Shown here in pieces: positions 10,128 to 19,310 of a stretch of DNA of 40,318 nt (positions within the stretch are counted from its first letter, which is position 1; each line of letters opens with the position of its first letter). Where the stretch lies: assembly GCA_012729655.1 (NCBI GenBank), contig JAAYCS010000044.1:1-40318 (forward strand), read 5' to 3'. This DNA comes from Desulfovibrionales bacterium (GTDB taxonomy: Bacteria; Desulfobacterota; Desulfovibrionia; Desulfovibrionales; Desulfomicrobiaceae). The notes under the pieces were generated by a model. It ran no database searches. It was not told where the DNA came from and saw only the letters and a list, made by a program, of their open reading frames with translations. The position numbers and the translations under genes are program-made.

Positions 10128-10255
10128 GGCCTGCTCCTCTCGAAAGAATGTTCGCCGTGCACTGCCAGCTTTGCCCCCAATATGCAAGAACGCAGACGGC
10201 CAGACCGCCGGGGCACGACGGACTGGCCAGGCAAGGAAAAGGGGCCAACCCGGTC

Positions 10256-10813
10256 CTAGAGCTGGGAAAGGAGCTCCGCGGATTGAACGTTGGCCGGATC
10301 CTGTTCCAGAATCGTTTCGAGATGCCTGCGCGCATCCGCCTGCCGCCCACTGGCGATCAGACATCCGCTCAAGGCGAAGCGGACCTCGTGTTTGTCCGGA
10401 TTGAGATTCAGGTACTCGGTCAAGGGCGCGATCGCCTCTGCGGTTCGCCCAAGCATGTGTGCGGCCTGCACCAGTCCGAACAGGGCCACCATATTCTCCG
10501 GGTTGAGCCCGAGGGCCTGGGCGTGAAAGGCAAAGGCCTTGTCATGATCGCCCTGGTGGGCGCTGATCAGGGCAATTCCCGCCAATGACTTGTCAGAAGA
10601 GACAACATCCTCGGCTTTCCGGTACATGGCCATGGCCTGCCCCAGATCCCCCCGCTGCACCGCGATAGTGGCCAAGCCCAGATAGGGGTCCGCGTGCACG
10701 CCGTTGCTGCCCGCAGCCTTGTGATAGTAATTCTCTGCCTTGTCCAATTCACCCATGAAGAGGTAACACTCCCCCAACTCCTTGTTGATCTCGTAGTCAA
10801 GATGCGAACTCAT
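10256..10813 (-). CDS. TPR-repeat protein
   Basis: 185 aa protein built almost entirely of tetratricopeptide repeats: helix pairs such as GECYLFMGELDKAENYYHKA, GLATIAVQRGDLGQAMAMY and AQALGLNPENMVALFGLVQA follow at 34-36 residue intervals, about five units. There is no signal peptide or membrane segment, so it is probably cytosolic and a protein-binding scaffold. GGAG lies eight bases before the ATG. It is divergent from flgB and upstream of IMP cyclohydrolase; neither neighbour reveals its partner. Confidence 0.8.
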   Translation of the reverse strand: MSSHLDYEINKELGECYLFMGELDKAENYYHKAAGSNGVHADPYLGLATIAVQRGDLGQAMAMYRKAEDVVSSDKSLAGIALISAHQGDHDKAFAFHAQALGLNPENMVALFGLVQAAHMLGRTAEAIAPLTEYLNLNPDKHEVRFALSGCLIASGRQADARRHLETILEQDPANVQSAELLSQL

Positions 10814-10970
10814 GGCTCCTTCTCCCTGTTGTTGAACGACGTAGACGTTGTGTGGCGAGTCTTTTTTGCAACTTTAGAGCCAAGGCAGATGCACTTCCAC
10901 CCCCACGTTTGCACGGCCCTGCTCCAGAGGCAACCATCCAAGATCCCATGATATTTCTTTTGAGGGGAAA

Positions 10971-10986
10971 TGGAACGCAGATTGCT
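10971..10986 (+). promoter_or_regulatory. Sigma-54 (RpoN) promoter of the flagellar operon
   Basis: TGGAACGCAGATTGCT matches TGGCAC-N5-TTGCW with a single mismatch and the required GG-N10-GC spacing. It is 73 bases before flgB, with a predicted transcription start near 10997. RpoN control of rod and hook genes is established in many polar flagellates; here it is inferred from the sequence. Confidence 0.75.
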
Positions 10987-11000
10987 ATCCAGTTCTTGTC

Positions 11001-11047
11001 GTCATCCCGGCCTCTCTTCCTGCCAGAAAAAACAATGCCGGAATGAC
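11001..11047 (+). promoter_or_regulatory. Leader hairpin upstream of flgB
   Basis: GTCATCCCGGC (11001-11011) pairs with GCCGGAATGAC (11037-11047) with one mismatch position that can form a wobble pair in RNA. The 25-base loop is A-rich. The stem begins within a few bases of the predicted transcript start and ends just before the flgB Shine-Dalgarno (AGAGG, 11050-11054). It may protect the 5' end or tune translation. No T-run, so not a terminator. Confidence 0.55.
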
Positions 11048-11058
11048 AAGAGGTTAGC

Positions 11059-11469
11059 ATGAAAAGCCTGTTTTCTCAGCACATCGATCTGACGGCCAGG
11101 GTCATGGACTTCCAACTCCAGCGTCAAAACATCGTCAGCGCGAATCTGGCCAACATCAACACCCCTGGATACAAGGCCCGGCATCTGGAATTCGAAAAAG
11201 ACCTGCAGGCCGCCCTTGATCTGTCCGAAACAGGGGCCGTGGCCCGGACCCATCCCCGGCACCTGCCGGCCGCATTTTCCCCCGACTCCGCGGAAGCCGG
11301 CTTAAGGAAAGAGTTGGCGCCCCGTGTGATCCAGGGTTTGGACAATGTTGACCTGGACAAGGAGATGGCGGCCATGGCCAAGAACAACCTGCTCTACAGC
11401 GCCCTGACCACAGTTATACAGAAGGATTTCAACGGGTTGAAACAACTCATTCAGGATGGAGGCAAGTAA
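11059..11469 (+). CDS. flgB: Flagellar basal-body rod protein FlgB
   Basis: 136 aa proximal rod subunit, exported by the flagellar type III system. The N-terminal rod signature ANLANINTPGYK lies near residues 31-42 and the C-terminal amphipathic helix (MAAMAKNNLLYSALTTVIQ) closes the protein, as in all axial proteins. AGAGG precedes the ATG. It is the first gene of the flgB-fliI operon, behind a sigma-54 type promoter; its stop overlaps the flgC ATG by one base. Confidence 0.96.
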   Translation: MKSLFSQHIDLTARVMDFQLQRQNIVSANLANINTPGYKARHLEFEKDLQAALDLSETGAVARTHPRHLPAAFSPDSAEAGLRKELAPRVIQGLDNVDLDKEMAAMAKNNLLYSALTTVIQKDFNGLKQLIQDGGK

Positions 11470-11906
11470 TGGACTTCATGACCGCCATTGACGTCGGGGC
11501 GTCCGGGCTCAACGCGGAACGCACCCATCTCAATGTCATTTCCATGAACCTGGCCAATGCCAAGACCACCAGAACCGTGGACGGAGGTCCCTACCGCCGC
11601 AAGGAAGCCATCTTCAGGGAAACACAAGTGGACAGCCCGTTTTCCAGGGCCATGCGGACAGCGTTGGATGACGAGGTGAAAGGCGTCCGGGTCGAGTCCA
11701 TCCAGAACGACCGCCGGCCGCTGAAAAGGGTCTACGAGCCCGGGCACCCCCACGCGGATGAGGAGGGATATGTCAGCTATCCAGACATCAACGTTGTGGA
11801 GGAAATGACCAACATGCTTTCGGCCATGCGAGCCTACGAGGCCAATGTCTCGACCATCACCACGGCCAAGAACATGTTCACCAAAGCACTGGAGATTGGC
11901 CGCTGA
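11469..11906 (+). CDS. flgC: Flagellar basal-body rod protein FlgC
   Basis: 145 aa rod subunit. The N-terminus MDFMTAIDVGASGLNAER and SMNLANAKTT near 24-33 are the rod motif; PDINVVEEMTNMLSAMRAYE near 108-127 is the typical C-terminal helix shared by rod and hook proteins. The start overlaps the flgB stop, implying coupled translation. Length and order (flgB-flgC-fliE) are standard. Confidence 0.97.
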   Translation: MDFMTAIDVGASGLNAERTHLNVISMNLANAKTTRTVDGGPYRRKEAIFRETQVDSPFSRAMRTALDDEVKGVRVESIQNDRRPLKRVYEPGHPHADEEGYVSYPDINVVEEMTNMLSAMRAYEANVSTITTAKNMFTKALEIGR

Positions 11907-11956
11907 CGCCATAGCTGGACTGAATGTTCGACGACGGACAAACCCGGGAGAAAGTC

Positions 11957-12280
11957 ATGACGGTTTCACCCATCGCCCTGAAAGCCTACACCGCAGCCAA
12001 CGAGCTGCTGAACAAACCCGCCCCGCCCGCCGGAGGCAAGGCCTCCACTGCGGACGCAACCCGCTCCTTTGCCGAGGCCATCGAGGACTCGCTGTCCGCG
12101 GTGAACGCCATGCAGACGGAAAAATCCCGCATGATCACGGAGTTTGCCTCGGGCAAAAGCCAGAACGTGCACGAGCTGATGATCACCCTGCAAAAGGCCG
12201 GGTTGGCCATGGATATGACCTCGGCCGTACGCAACAAGGTCCTGCAGGCCTACCAGGAACTCATGCGGTTGCAGTTCTGA
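11957..12280 (+). CDS. fliE: Flagellar hook-basal body protein FliE
   Basis: 107 aa adaptor between the MS ring and the rod. The C-terminal part carries SGKSQNVHELMITLQKAGLA and the MTSAVRNKVLQAYQELMRLQF ending, diagnostic for FliE. The frame is open upstream to 11924, but GGGAG six to seven bases before 11957 and the usual length of about 105 aa fix the start. It is followed by fliF after 34 bases. Confidence 0.95.
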   Translation: MTVSPIALKAYTAANELLNKPAPPAGGKASTADATRSFAEAIEDSLSAVNAMQTEKSRMITEFASGKSQNVHELMITLQKAGLAMDMTSAVRNKVLQAYQELMRLQF

Positions 12281-12314
12281 AGTTCTGATTTTCTAACGAT
12301 CGCGAGGAATCACC

Positions 12315-13925
12315 ATGCCCCCCTTTCTGCAGAACGCCCTGTCCGTGGCCACGGACTTCTGGACAGGCAAGGCCCTGGCCCAGCGCATCCTCCTCGGCGG
12401 CCTCTTGGCTTCATTGCTCATGGCATTCGCCGCCATGGTCTTCTGGGTCAACCGCACAGACTACAGAGTGCTTTACAGCCAACTCTATCAGGAAGACGCG
12501 GCCAGCGTGCTGGATTTCCTTAAAAAAGAAAAAATCCCTTACCAGATTGCGGATTCCGGATCGACCATCCAGGTCCCTGCCGAACAGGTCTACGAGGCCC
12601 GGCTCAAGCTGGCTGGAGCGGGAACACTGCATGGCCAGGGAGTGGGCTTCGAGCTCTTTGACGAAAACAAGATCGGGCAGACCAATTTCGTCCAGAACAT
12701 CAACTACCAGCGCGCCCTGCAGGGAGAACTGTCCCGGACCATCTCCGAGTTGCCCGAAGTGGAAACCGCACGTGTACACTTGGTTCTTCCCAGCAAGAGC
12801 CTTTTTGTCGAAGAACAGGCCCCACCTTCGGCGGCCATCATGCTCAAGCTCAAGAATGGCCAGTCCCTGGCCGCCCAGCAGGTGCAGGCCATTGTCAACC
12901 TTCTCTCCACCAGCGTGGAGGGCATGAATGCCGAACACATCACCGTGGCGGACAGCCGGGGCAAGGTTCTCTACGAGCCCAGATCCGACAAGGACATGAC
13001 CGGCATGACATCCAGCCAGCTGGAGTACCAGATGGGTCTCCAGCGCACCCTGGAGCAGCGTATCGAACAGCTCCTGACTCCCATTGTCGGTGCCGGTCGG
13101 ACCATTGCACGCGTCAATGCCGATCTGGACTTCAACCGGACCACCATCCGCAAGGAAATTTTCGACCCCAAATCCGCGGTGGTCCGCAGCGAGGTCAAGA
13201 GCGAAGAGGAAAACACAGGAACAGCCAGCGTGGCCGCCGGTACCCCAGACCCCAACTATCAGGGGGAAAGCGAGCGCACGTCCTCGGGCACGGCCCAGGA
13301 AAGCACACGCACCACATCAACCACGAACTTCGACATCAACAAGGAAGAGCAGCAGATTGTTTCCCAGATGGGCGGAATCAAACGTCTGAGCGTAGCCGTT
13401 CTGGTTGACGGGAAATACACCCAGCAGCAGGACGGCACGTACGCCTTCGAACCCCTGCACCCGGATCAACTGGCCCAGATCAGGCAGCTGGCCCAACGGG
13501 CCGTGGGCTTCAGCGACGCCCGCGGCGATGCCATCGAGGTTTCCTCCATCGCCTTTGGAGATCCCATGACCACCGAAGAAGCGCCGGTCCTGGACGTGGT
13601 CTCCCGTTACTTCCACCTCCTGGGCAAACCCCTGCTCAATGCCCTCCTGGTCCTCCTCTTCCTGCTGGTCGTGGCCCGCCCCGTGGTCCTGGCCTTGATC
13701 CGGCCCAAGGTTGCCGAACCTACTGTCCAATCCAAAATCGAAGAGTTGGGAGCCGCCGAGGAACTCAAGGCCTTGACCGAGGGTCTGAGCGAGGAGGATC
13801 TTGCAACCGTGGATACGGCCAAACGCATAGAAAACGCCAAACACCTGGCGCAGCAATTGGTGGAGCAGAACATGGACCAGGCGGTCATGATCATGCGCCA
13901 ATGGATGGCTCAAGGAGAAGCGTAA
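12315..13925 (+). CDS. fliF: Flagellar MS-ring protein FliF
   Basis: 536 aa inner-membrane ring protein. A transmembrane helix lies at about 26-48 (LLGGLLASLLMAFAAMVFW) and a second at about 436-458, enclosing the periplasmic ring-building domains with YRVLYSQLYQEDAASV and the RVHLVLPSKSLF segment. The cytoplasmic tail after 460, which binds FliG, ends in the conserved VEQNMDQAVMIMRQWM. The Ser/Thr-rich stretch near 310-335 is the usual variable loop. fliG starts on the base after the stop. Confidence 0.97.
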   Translation: MPPFLQNALSVATDFWTGKALAQRILLGGLLASLLMAFAAMVFWVNRTDYRVLYSQLYQEDAASVLDFLKKEKIPYQIADSGSTIQVPAEQVYEARLKLAGAGTLHGQGVGFELFDENKIGQTNFVQNINYQRALQGELSRTISELPEVETARVHLVLPSKSLFVEEQAPPSAAIMLKLKNGQSLAAQQVQAIVNLLSTSVEGMNAEHITVADSRGKVLYEPRSDKDMTGMTSSQLEYQMGLQRTLEQRIEQLLTPIVGAGRTIARVNADLDFNRTTIRKEIFDPKSAVVRSEVKSEEENTGTASVAAGTPDPNYQGESERTSSGTAQESTRTTSTTNFDINKEEQQIVSQMGGIKRLSVAVLVDGKYTQQQDGTYAFEPLHPDQLAQIRQLAQRAVGFSDARGDAIEVSSIAFGDPMTTEEAPVLDVVSRYFHLLGKPLLNALLVLLFLLVVARPVVLALIRPKVAEPTVQSKIEELGAAEELKALTEGLSEEDLATVDTAKRIENAKHLAQQLVEQNMDQAVMIMRQWMAQGEA

Positions 13926-14936
13926 GTGGCGACCCCAAGTGCAAAACTGACCGGCCCCCAGAAAACGGCCATACTCATTCTGGCCCTCGGAGATACCTTT
14001 GCCTCCGAGGTGTTCAAGAAGCTCGACCGTTCGGAAATCACCGCCGTATCCCGCGCCATGGCCAGATTGGACAGCGTCAACAAGGATCAGGCCGGGGAAG
14101 TCCTGCGTGAATTCAATCAGGCCATGACCTTTGGAAAGGAAATGCTGTACGGCGGCCCTGAACAGGTCCGCAAGATGATCGCTTCCAATTTGGATTCAGA
14201 CACGGCCCGGTCCATCCTGGATGAACTGGACTTCGGCACCGGCCCCACTCCCTTCAAGGAGCTGGGAAACGTCAGTCCCAAAATTCTGGCCCAGATTCTC
14301 AGAAACGAACATCCCCAAACCCTGGCCCTGATCCTTGGCCACATGCCTCCTGACGATGCGGGCAACCTCTTGCAGCACCTCTCCCCAGGGGTGCGGGCCG
14401 AAGTCCTCATCCGTCTGGCCAAGCTCGAAGCCGTGGCCGAGGAGATGCTTCTGGAGGTGGACCGGGTGCTGCAAAACCAGCTCATCGCCATCGGCGGCAA
14501 GGAAGGTCGCAAGGTGGGCGGCGTCAATTCCGTGGCGGAGATCCTCAACGCCATCGACAGAACCACGGAAGAGGAGATTATGGCCGACATCGAGGAAGAA
14601 AGCGCCCAGTTGGCCGAAGAGATCAAGCAGCTCATGTTCGTCTTCGAGGACATCCTGAAGATCGACGATCGGGGGATCCGCGAAGTCTTGAAGGAAATCA
14701 GCAACGAGGATCTGACCCTGGCCCTGAAGGCTGCTCCGGATGAACTGCAGGAGAAGTTCTTCAAGAATCTGTCTGAGCGTGCCGGAAACATGATCCGCGA
14801 GGACCTGGAAATCATGGGCCCGGTCAAGTTGTCCGAAGTGGAAGCGGCCCAGCAGAACATCGTGAAACAGGTGCGCCGCCTGGAGGCCGAAGGCCGCATT
14901 GTCATCGCCGGCAGCGGAGGAGACATCCTTGTCTGA
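13926..14936 (+). CDS. fliG: Flagellar motor switch protein FliG
   Basis: 336 aa rotor protein that couples the MS ring to torque generation. Visible are LTGPQKTAILILALG at the start, the EHPQTLALIL motif near 125-134 in the middle domain, and the charged C-terminal helix region around FVFEDILKIDDRGIREVLK near 240-258. The GTG start directly abuts the fliF stop, with AAGGAG about eight bases upstream. It overlaps fliH by eight bases. Confidence 0.97.
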   Translation: MATPSAKLTGPQKTAILILALGDTFASEVFKKLDRSEITAVSRAMARLDSVNKDQAGEVLREFNQAMTFGKEMLYGGPEQVRKMIASNLDSDTARSILDELDFGTGPTPFKELGNVSPKILAQILRNEHPQTLALILGHMPPDDAGNLLQHLSPGVRAEVLIRLAKLEAVAEEMLLEVDRVLQNQLIAIGGKEGRKVGGVNSVAEILNAIDRTTEEEIMADIEEESAQLAEEIKQLMFVFEDILKIDDRGIREVLKEISNEDLTLALKAAPDELQEKFFKNLSERAGNMIREDLEIMGPVKLSEVEAAQQNIVKQVRRLEAEGRIVIAGSGGDILV

Positions 14937-15633
14937 CCATCCCCCTTCCATCCCAGTGGGCCGTGTCGTGCACAGCCTGAAAGCAGGCAATTTCGTTGAT
15001 CTGGGCCGGCCGGCAGCCACTCTCTGGAACAGCGAGACCGAGGCCCGGTACATGGAGCAGGTTCGGGAGAGGGCTCAGCAGAAAGCCAAGGAAATCCTGC
15101 AGCAGGCCTTGGACGAAGCGGAAGTCCTGCGGGCCAGGGCCCGGACCGAGGGATTCGAGGACGGACGGGCTGCGGCCCAGGATCTGTGCGCGGCCGAAGC
15201 ATCCAGGACGGCGGCATTCCTGGCCTCCCTGCATGATGCCCTGAAGACTGAAAAGGAGCGCGCCTTTGCCCTTCACCGCCATACACTGTTCAAGATCCTG
15301 ACCCTGGCCTTTGAAAAAACCTTGGGCATCATGCTCGACGCGCACCGCCAGCAGGTCCTGACCTCGCTCTTCGAGGAGGCCGTGGCCCAGCTCCAGGCCA
15401 CATCGACCATCACGGTTCACGTGTGCGCCGAGGATCTGGAACTGGCCAAACAGCTTGCCGTCCAGGTCAGATCCCAGACCCAGAACCTGCCTGACCTGTG
15501 CATCAAGCTCAATCAGGACCTGACTCCAGGCGGAGTCCGCCTGGAATGCGGCGACGGCATGGTGGATAATACCATCGCCTCCCGCTTCGAACAAGTCCAG
15601 GCCATCCTGGTCGGCTACCAGGAAGCCCCATGA
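14929..15633 (+). CDS. fliH: Flagellar assembly protein FliH
   Basis: 234 aa regulator of the export ATPase FliI. There is a short N-terminal segment, then a long charged coiled-coil (EQVRERAQQKAKEILQQALDE near 43-63) with Ala/Glu-rich repeats, and a C-terminal FliH/V-ATPase subunit E-like domain. TTG 14929 is chosen because GGAGG lies eight bases before it; the frame is also open from a TTG at 14899 inside fliG. It overlaps the fliG stop by eight bases and the fliI start by four (ATGA). Confidence 0.88.
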   Translation: MSDHPPSIPVGRVVHSLKAGNFVDLGRPAATLWNSETEARYMEQVRERAQQKAKEILQQALDEAEVLRARARTEGFEDGRAAAQDLCAAEASRTAAFLASLHDALKTEKERAFALHRHTLFKILTLAFEKTLGIMLDAHRQQVLTSLFEEAVAQLQATSTITVHVCAEDLELAKQLAVQVRSQTQNLPDLCIKLNQDLTPGGVRLECGDGMVDNTIASRFEQVQAILVGYQEAP

Positions 15634-17015
15634 CCGCGGATCTAGACGGTACCCTGCATCTCCTTTCCGGTCTGCAACCCGTCCAGGCCTATGGCAAGGT
15701 CACCAAAGTCGTGGGCCTGGTGGCCGAGGGGAGAGGGATCAAGGCCCCTCTGGGTTCCGTGTGCCAGCTGCTTCCCGAAGGCCGGGGCAGCCAGGTCATC
15801 AATGCCGAAGTGATCGGGTTCCGTGACGACGTGGTGCTGCTCATGCCCTACGGCGAAATGCGGGGCGTCCGCCCCGGCAGCCTGATCCGTAACACGAGTA
15901 CGCCCCCGCACTTCCCGGTGGGCAACCGTTTTCTTGGCCGGGCCGTGGATGCCTTTGGCCAGGCCCTGGACACGGGACAGCCAATCCGCCCGGTCCGTTA
16001 CAACCCCCTGCATGCCAATCCGCCAAGCCCCATGACCCGGCCCCGCATCAGTGAACCCCTGGATGTCGGCGTGCGGGCCATCAATGGGCTCCTGACCCTG
16101 GGCAAGGGGCAGCGAATCGGCATCATGGCCGGTTCTGGAGTGGGCAAGAGCACTCTCATGGGCATGATCGCCCGCTACACCTCGGCCGACGTGAACGTCA
16201 TCGGCTTGATCGGCGAACGCGGCCGCGAAGTCATGGATTTTATCGAGAAGGACCTGGGTCCCGAGGGTTTGGCGAAGTCGGTCCTCGTCGTGGCCACCTC
16301 GGACCAGGGCCCCCTGGTGCGGATGCGCGCAGCCTTCGCGGCAACGGCCATGGCGGAATTTTTTCGCGACCAGGGCAGGGATGTGCTGCTGATGATGGAT
16401 TCGGTGACCCGCTTCGCCATGGCCGCCCGTGAAGTGGGTTTGGCCGCTGGCGAGCCGCCAACCACCAGGGGCTACACGCCCACGGTTTTCTCCCACCTGC
16501 CCAGGCTCCTGGAACGCGCCGGACGCTCTGCCACGGGCAGCATCACCGGCATCTACACGGTCCTCGTGGAGGGGGATGACTTCAATGAACCCGTGGCCGA
16601 TGCCGTCCGTTCCATCCTGGACGGTCACGTCGTGCTCACCCGGGAACTTGCCGACCAAGGCCACTACCCGTCCATCGACGTGCTCAGGAGCATCAGCCGT
16701 CTGGCCGCGGACGTGGCCCCCAAACCTGTCATGGCCGCCGCGCGCACCTTGGTCCGCCACCTGGGCACGTTCAACCGGGTCGAGGACATGATCAATATCG
16801 GCGCCTATGCTCCCGGATCCAATCAGGAAATCGACCTCGCCCTGGAGATGATCCAGCCCATTCGCGGATTTTTACAACAACCCTTGGAGGAATGCTGCGC
16901 CCTGGACCAATCCTTCGCAGCCCTGCAGAAACTTGCCGGACAGGGCAATCCGAAATCTGTCAGGCCCCGCGTTCAGTCCATGGAACCGCCGGCCACCCGC
17001 ACTACCTCCTCATAG
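15630..17015 (+). CDS. fliI: Flagellum-specific export ATPase FliI
   Basis: 461 aa ATPase of the flagellar type III export apparatus, related to F1 beta. Walker A GSGVGKST lies near 169-176, Walker B VLLMMDSVTRFAMA near 248-261, and GEPPTTRGYTPTVFSHLPRL is a family signature. The start overlaps fliH by ATGA. The C-terminus extends as [13 protein letters not shown], and its last 43 bases overlap the 3' end of the convergent GspE-type gene. No fliJ follows, unlike in many fli operons. Confidence 0.97.
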   Translation: MTADLDGTLHLLSGLQPVQAYGKVTKVVGLVAEGRGIKAPLGSVCQLLPEGRGSQVINAEVIGFRDDVVLLMPYGEMRGVRPGSLIRNTSTPPHFPVGNRFLGRAVDAFGQALDTGQPIRPVRYNPLHANPPSPMTRPRISEPLDVGVRAINGLLTLGKGQRIGIMAGSGVGKSTLMGMIARYTSADVNVIGLIGERGREVMDFIEKDLGPEGLAKSVLVVATSDQGPLVRMRAAFAATAMAEFFRDQGRDVLLMMDSVTRFAMAAREVGLAAGEPPTTRGYTPTVFSHLPRLLERAGRSATGSITGIYTVLVEGDDFNEPVADAVRSILDGHVVLTRELADQGHYPSIDVLRSISRLAADVAPKPVMAAARTLVRHLGTFNRVEDMINIGAYAPGSNQEIDLALEMIQPIRGFLQQPLEECCALDQSFAALQKLAGQGNPKSVRPRVQSMEPPATRTTSS

Positions 17016-18757
17016 GTGGTCACTCCGCGCAGCACCCGCTCCATGCCGTCGTCGAAAAGGGAGCGTACCCCCTTACGCCGGACCAGGGCCCGCAGGTCCC
17101 CCAGGTCGACGTTCTTGCGCACGGCGTCCTTGACTTCTGTATCATAGGGCAGGATCTCGAATATCCCCGTTCTCCCGAAGAAACCGGTCTGCCGGCACTG
17201 TTCGCACCCGCGCCCCTTCCACAATTTCTGATCGGGCTTGATGTAGGATTCCAGGCCCAGAGCCCTGATCTGGTTGTAATCGGGAACAAACTGCACCTTG
17301 CAGTTGGGGCAGATGTTCCGCACCAGACGCTGGGCGATGCATCCGATGACCGAGGCATTGATCAGGTAGGCGTCCAGACCGAGGTCCAGCAGCCTGGTCA
17401 AGGCCGAGCTGGCGTCGTTGGTGTGCAGGGTGGAAAAGACGATATGTCCGGTCAGGGCCGACTGCACGGCCTGCTCGGCCGTTTCCAGGTCACGCATCTC
17501 TCCGATCATGATGATGTCCGGATCCTGACGCAGGATATGGCGCAGCATCTGCCCGAAGGTCACCCCGATCTTGGTCTGGATTCCGATCTGGTTGAAGTCG
17601 TCCACGACCATTTCGATGGGATCCTCCAGGGTCACCACATTGACCTGGGGGTTGGCCAGCACCTTCAGGGTCGAATAGAGTGACGTCGATTTCCCGCTGC
17701 CCGTGGGGCCGGTGACCAGGATGAGCCCATAGGTGCAGCGTAGGAATTTTGCATAGGTCTCATACTGCTCCGGGAGCATGCCCAGTTCCTGCAGGTTCTT
17801 GAGGGTCGTGTCACTGGAGAGCAGCCGCAGAACCATTTTCTCCCCAAAAGCCACAGGGATGGTCGATACGCGCACATCAGTGGGCACCCCGCCCAGGACC
17901 AGCTGCACACGGCCGTCCTGAGGTCGCCGTCGTTCGGAGATATCCAGCCGGCTCATGCCCTTGAGGCGGTTGATCATGGCCAGGTGCACGGTCATGGGCA
18001 GCCTGTGCAGGTCATGCAGAATGCCGTCAATGCGGAACCGAACCAGGGAATGGTCCCTCTTGGGTTCCATGTGGATGTCGCTGGCCCGCTCCCGCAATGC
18101 GGACCGCAGGAGATAGTCCACGGCCTTGGTGATGTGCTTGTGCGAGGACGGATCAGATTTTTCCGCGACCTTGACCCGCGCCTCCAGGTTGCCGATTTCA
18201 TTCCCGGACATGAATTCGACTTCCGCAGCCTGGATGGCAGTCCGAAACTGGTAGAAATCATCGATGAGACGCTCTATGTCCTGTCGCGTGCACAGAAAGA
18301 CCTTGTATGGCAGTGTGCTGACCCGCTCCATGTCCTGCCACAGCTCAGGGCGAAACGGGTTGAATGCGGCCAGTTCCAGCACGCCATCGCGGATCATGAT
18401 CGGGACCAGGGTGTTCTTGCGGGCAAAACTCTCGGATATTGTCTTGGTGGTCACCTCGAGGTCCAGATCAAAGGGATCCACACGACGGAATTCGAGCCCT
18501 TCCTGCCTGGCCACAGCTTTGAGGATCACCTCCTCGGTCAGGCGTGCATCGGGTTGATGTGGATCCTTGGATGTCTTGCGGATGTTGAACCGGATCAGGC
18601 TGTCGATCCCGTCCGCAGCGTGCAGTCCGATGTCATTTTTCTGGGCATGCTCCATGATCACCTTGGCCTGCTCTGCGGTGATCTCCCCCTCGCGGACCAG
18701 GATCCCAAGCAGATATTCCAGGGAGTAGACAATGCGGCGATGGGCAAATTCATTCAT
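16973..18757 (-). CDS. GspE/PilB-family secretion or pilus assembly ATPase
   Basis: 594 aa type II secretion/type IV pilus ATPase. Residues 70-170 resemble the MshEN/GspE N-terminal domain. The ATPase core has Walker [10 protein letters not shown] (350-358), the Asp box ITLEDP-like VVTLEDPIE near 374-382, Walker [11 protein letters not shown] (414-423) and the His box STLHTNDA near 442-449. The zinc module is CPNC (483-486) with CEQC (518-521). The gene stands alone without pilus or Gsp partners here, so PilB, GspE and MshE roles cannot be separated. Its ATG overlaps the rfaE2 stop by eight bases, suggesting cotranscription. Its last 43 bases are antisense to fliI. Confidence 0.9.
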   Translation of the reverse strand: MNEFAHRRIVYSLEYLLGILVREGEITAEQAKVIMEHAQKNDIGLHAADGIDSLIRFNIRKTSKDPHQPDARLTEEVILKAVARQEGLEFRRVDPFDLDLEVTTKTISESFARKNTLVPIMIRDGVLELAAFNPFRPELWQDMERVSTLPYKVFLCTRQDIERLIDDFYQFRTAIQAAEVEFMSGNEIGNLEARVKVAEKSDPSSHKHITKAVDYLLRSALRERASDIHMEPKRDHSLVRFRIDGILHDLHRLPMTVHLAMINRLKGMSRLDISERRRPQDGRVQLVLGGVPTDVRVSTIPVAFGEKMVLRLLSSDTTLKNLQELGMLPEQYETYAKFLRCTYGLILVTGPTGSGKSTSLYSTLKVLANPQVNVVTLEDPIEMVVDDFNQIGIQTKIGVTFGQMLRHILRQDPDIIMIGEMRDLETAEQAVQSALTGHIVFSTLHTNDASSALTRLLDLGLDAYLINASVIGCIAQRLVRNICPNCKVQFVPDYNQIRALGLESYIKPDQKLWKGRGCEQCRQTGFFGRTGIFEILPYDTEVKDAVRKNVDLGDLRALVRRKGVRSLFDDGMERVLRGVTTYEEVVRVAGGSMD

Positions 18758-19229
18758 GAGTTCTTTCCTTGTGATGCAGGGCCAGAATCCGCTCTATGAT
18801 TCCTGTCGTGGAGTACCCTTCCAGAAGGGGAATGGAAAGCACACGCCCTCCCCTGGCCTCGACCAGGTCCCTGCCCACGATGCATTCCACGGGCCAGTCC
18901 CCGCCTTTGACCAGTACCGCGGGCCTGATTTTCGTGACGAGTTCGTACGGGGTGTCCTCCTCGAAAATGACCACAAAATCCACACAGGCCAGGCCAGCCA
19001 GGACCAGGGCCCGGCTCTTCTGGTCGTTGACGGGCCGCGTGGGACCTTTGAGCCTGCGCACCGAGGCATCGCTGTTCAGCCCCACCACCAGCAGGGATCC
19101 CAGGGCCCGGGCCCGCTGGAGATAGTCCACATGCCCAGCATGGAGGATGTCGAAGCAGCCGTTGGTAAAAACCATTTCCCGGCCCGGGGGGACCATGTGC
19201 ACCAGACTGTCGGGAGTCACAATTTTCAT
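18750..19229 (-). CDS. rfaE2: D-glycero-beta-D-manno-heptose 1-phosphate adenylyltransferase (stand-alone HldE C-domain)
   Basis: 159 aa nucleotidyltransferase that activates heptose-1-phosphate with ATP to give ADP-heptose for LPS core. The signature [13 protein letters not shown] at 21-33 holds the HxGH active site, followed by [24 protein letters not shown] and VLVKGGDW of the family. The frame is open far upstream, but the family N-terminus places the start at 19229. The matching kinase half is encoded at 25767-26765, so HldE is split and the parts are about 6.5 kb apart on opposite strands. Confidence 0.93.
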   Translation of the reverse strand: MKIVTPDSLVHMVPPGREMVFTNGCFDILHAGHVDYLQRARALGSLLVVGLNSDASVRRLKGPTRPVNDQKSRALVLAGLACVDFVVIFEEDTPYELVTKIRPAVLVKGGDWPVECIVGRDLVEARGGRVLSIPLLEGYSTTGIIERILALHHKERTHE

Positions 19230-19254
19230 TTCCGAATCCGCCTTCCGGCCTTGT

Positions 19255-19283
19255 TTGACGAGAATCGATGGGTACCGTACAAA
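19255..19283 (+). promoter_or_regulatory. Likely sigma-70 promoter for the unknown gene at 19311
   Basis: TTGACG, 17 bases, then TACAAA. This gives 5/6 and 4/6 matches with ideal spacing, 28 bases before the ATG at 19311 and in an 81-base divergent intergenic gap. Confidence 0.5.
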
Positions 19284-19310
19284 CCTTGAAAAATTCACGC
19301 AGGGTGTCTG

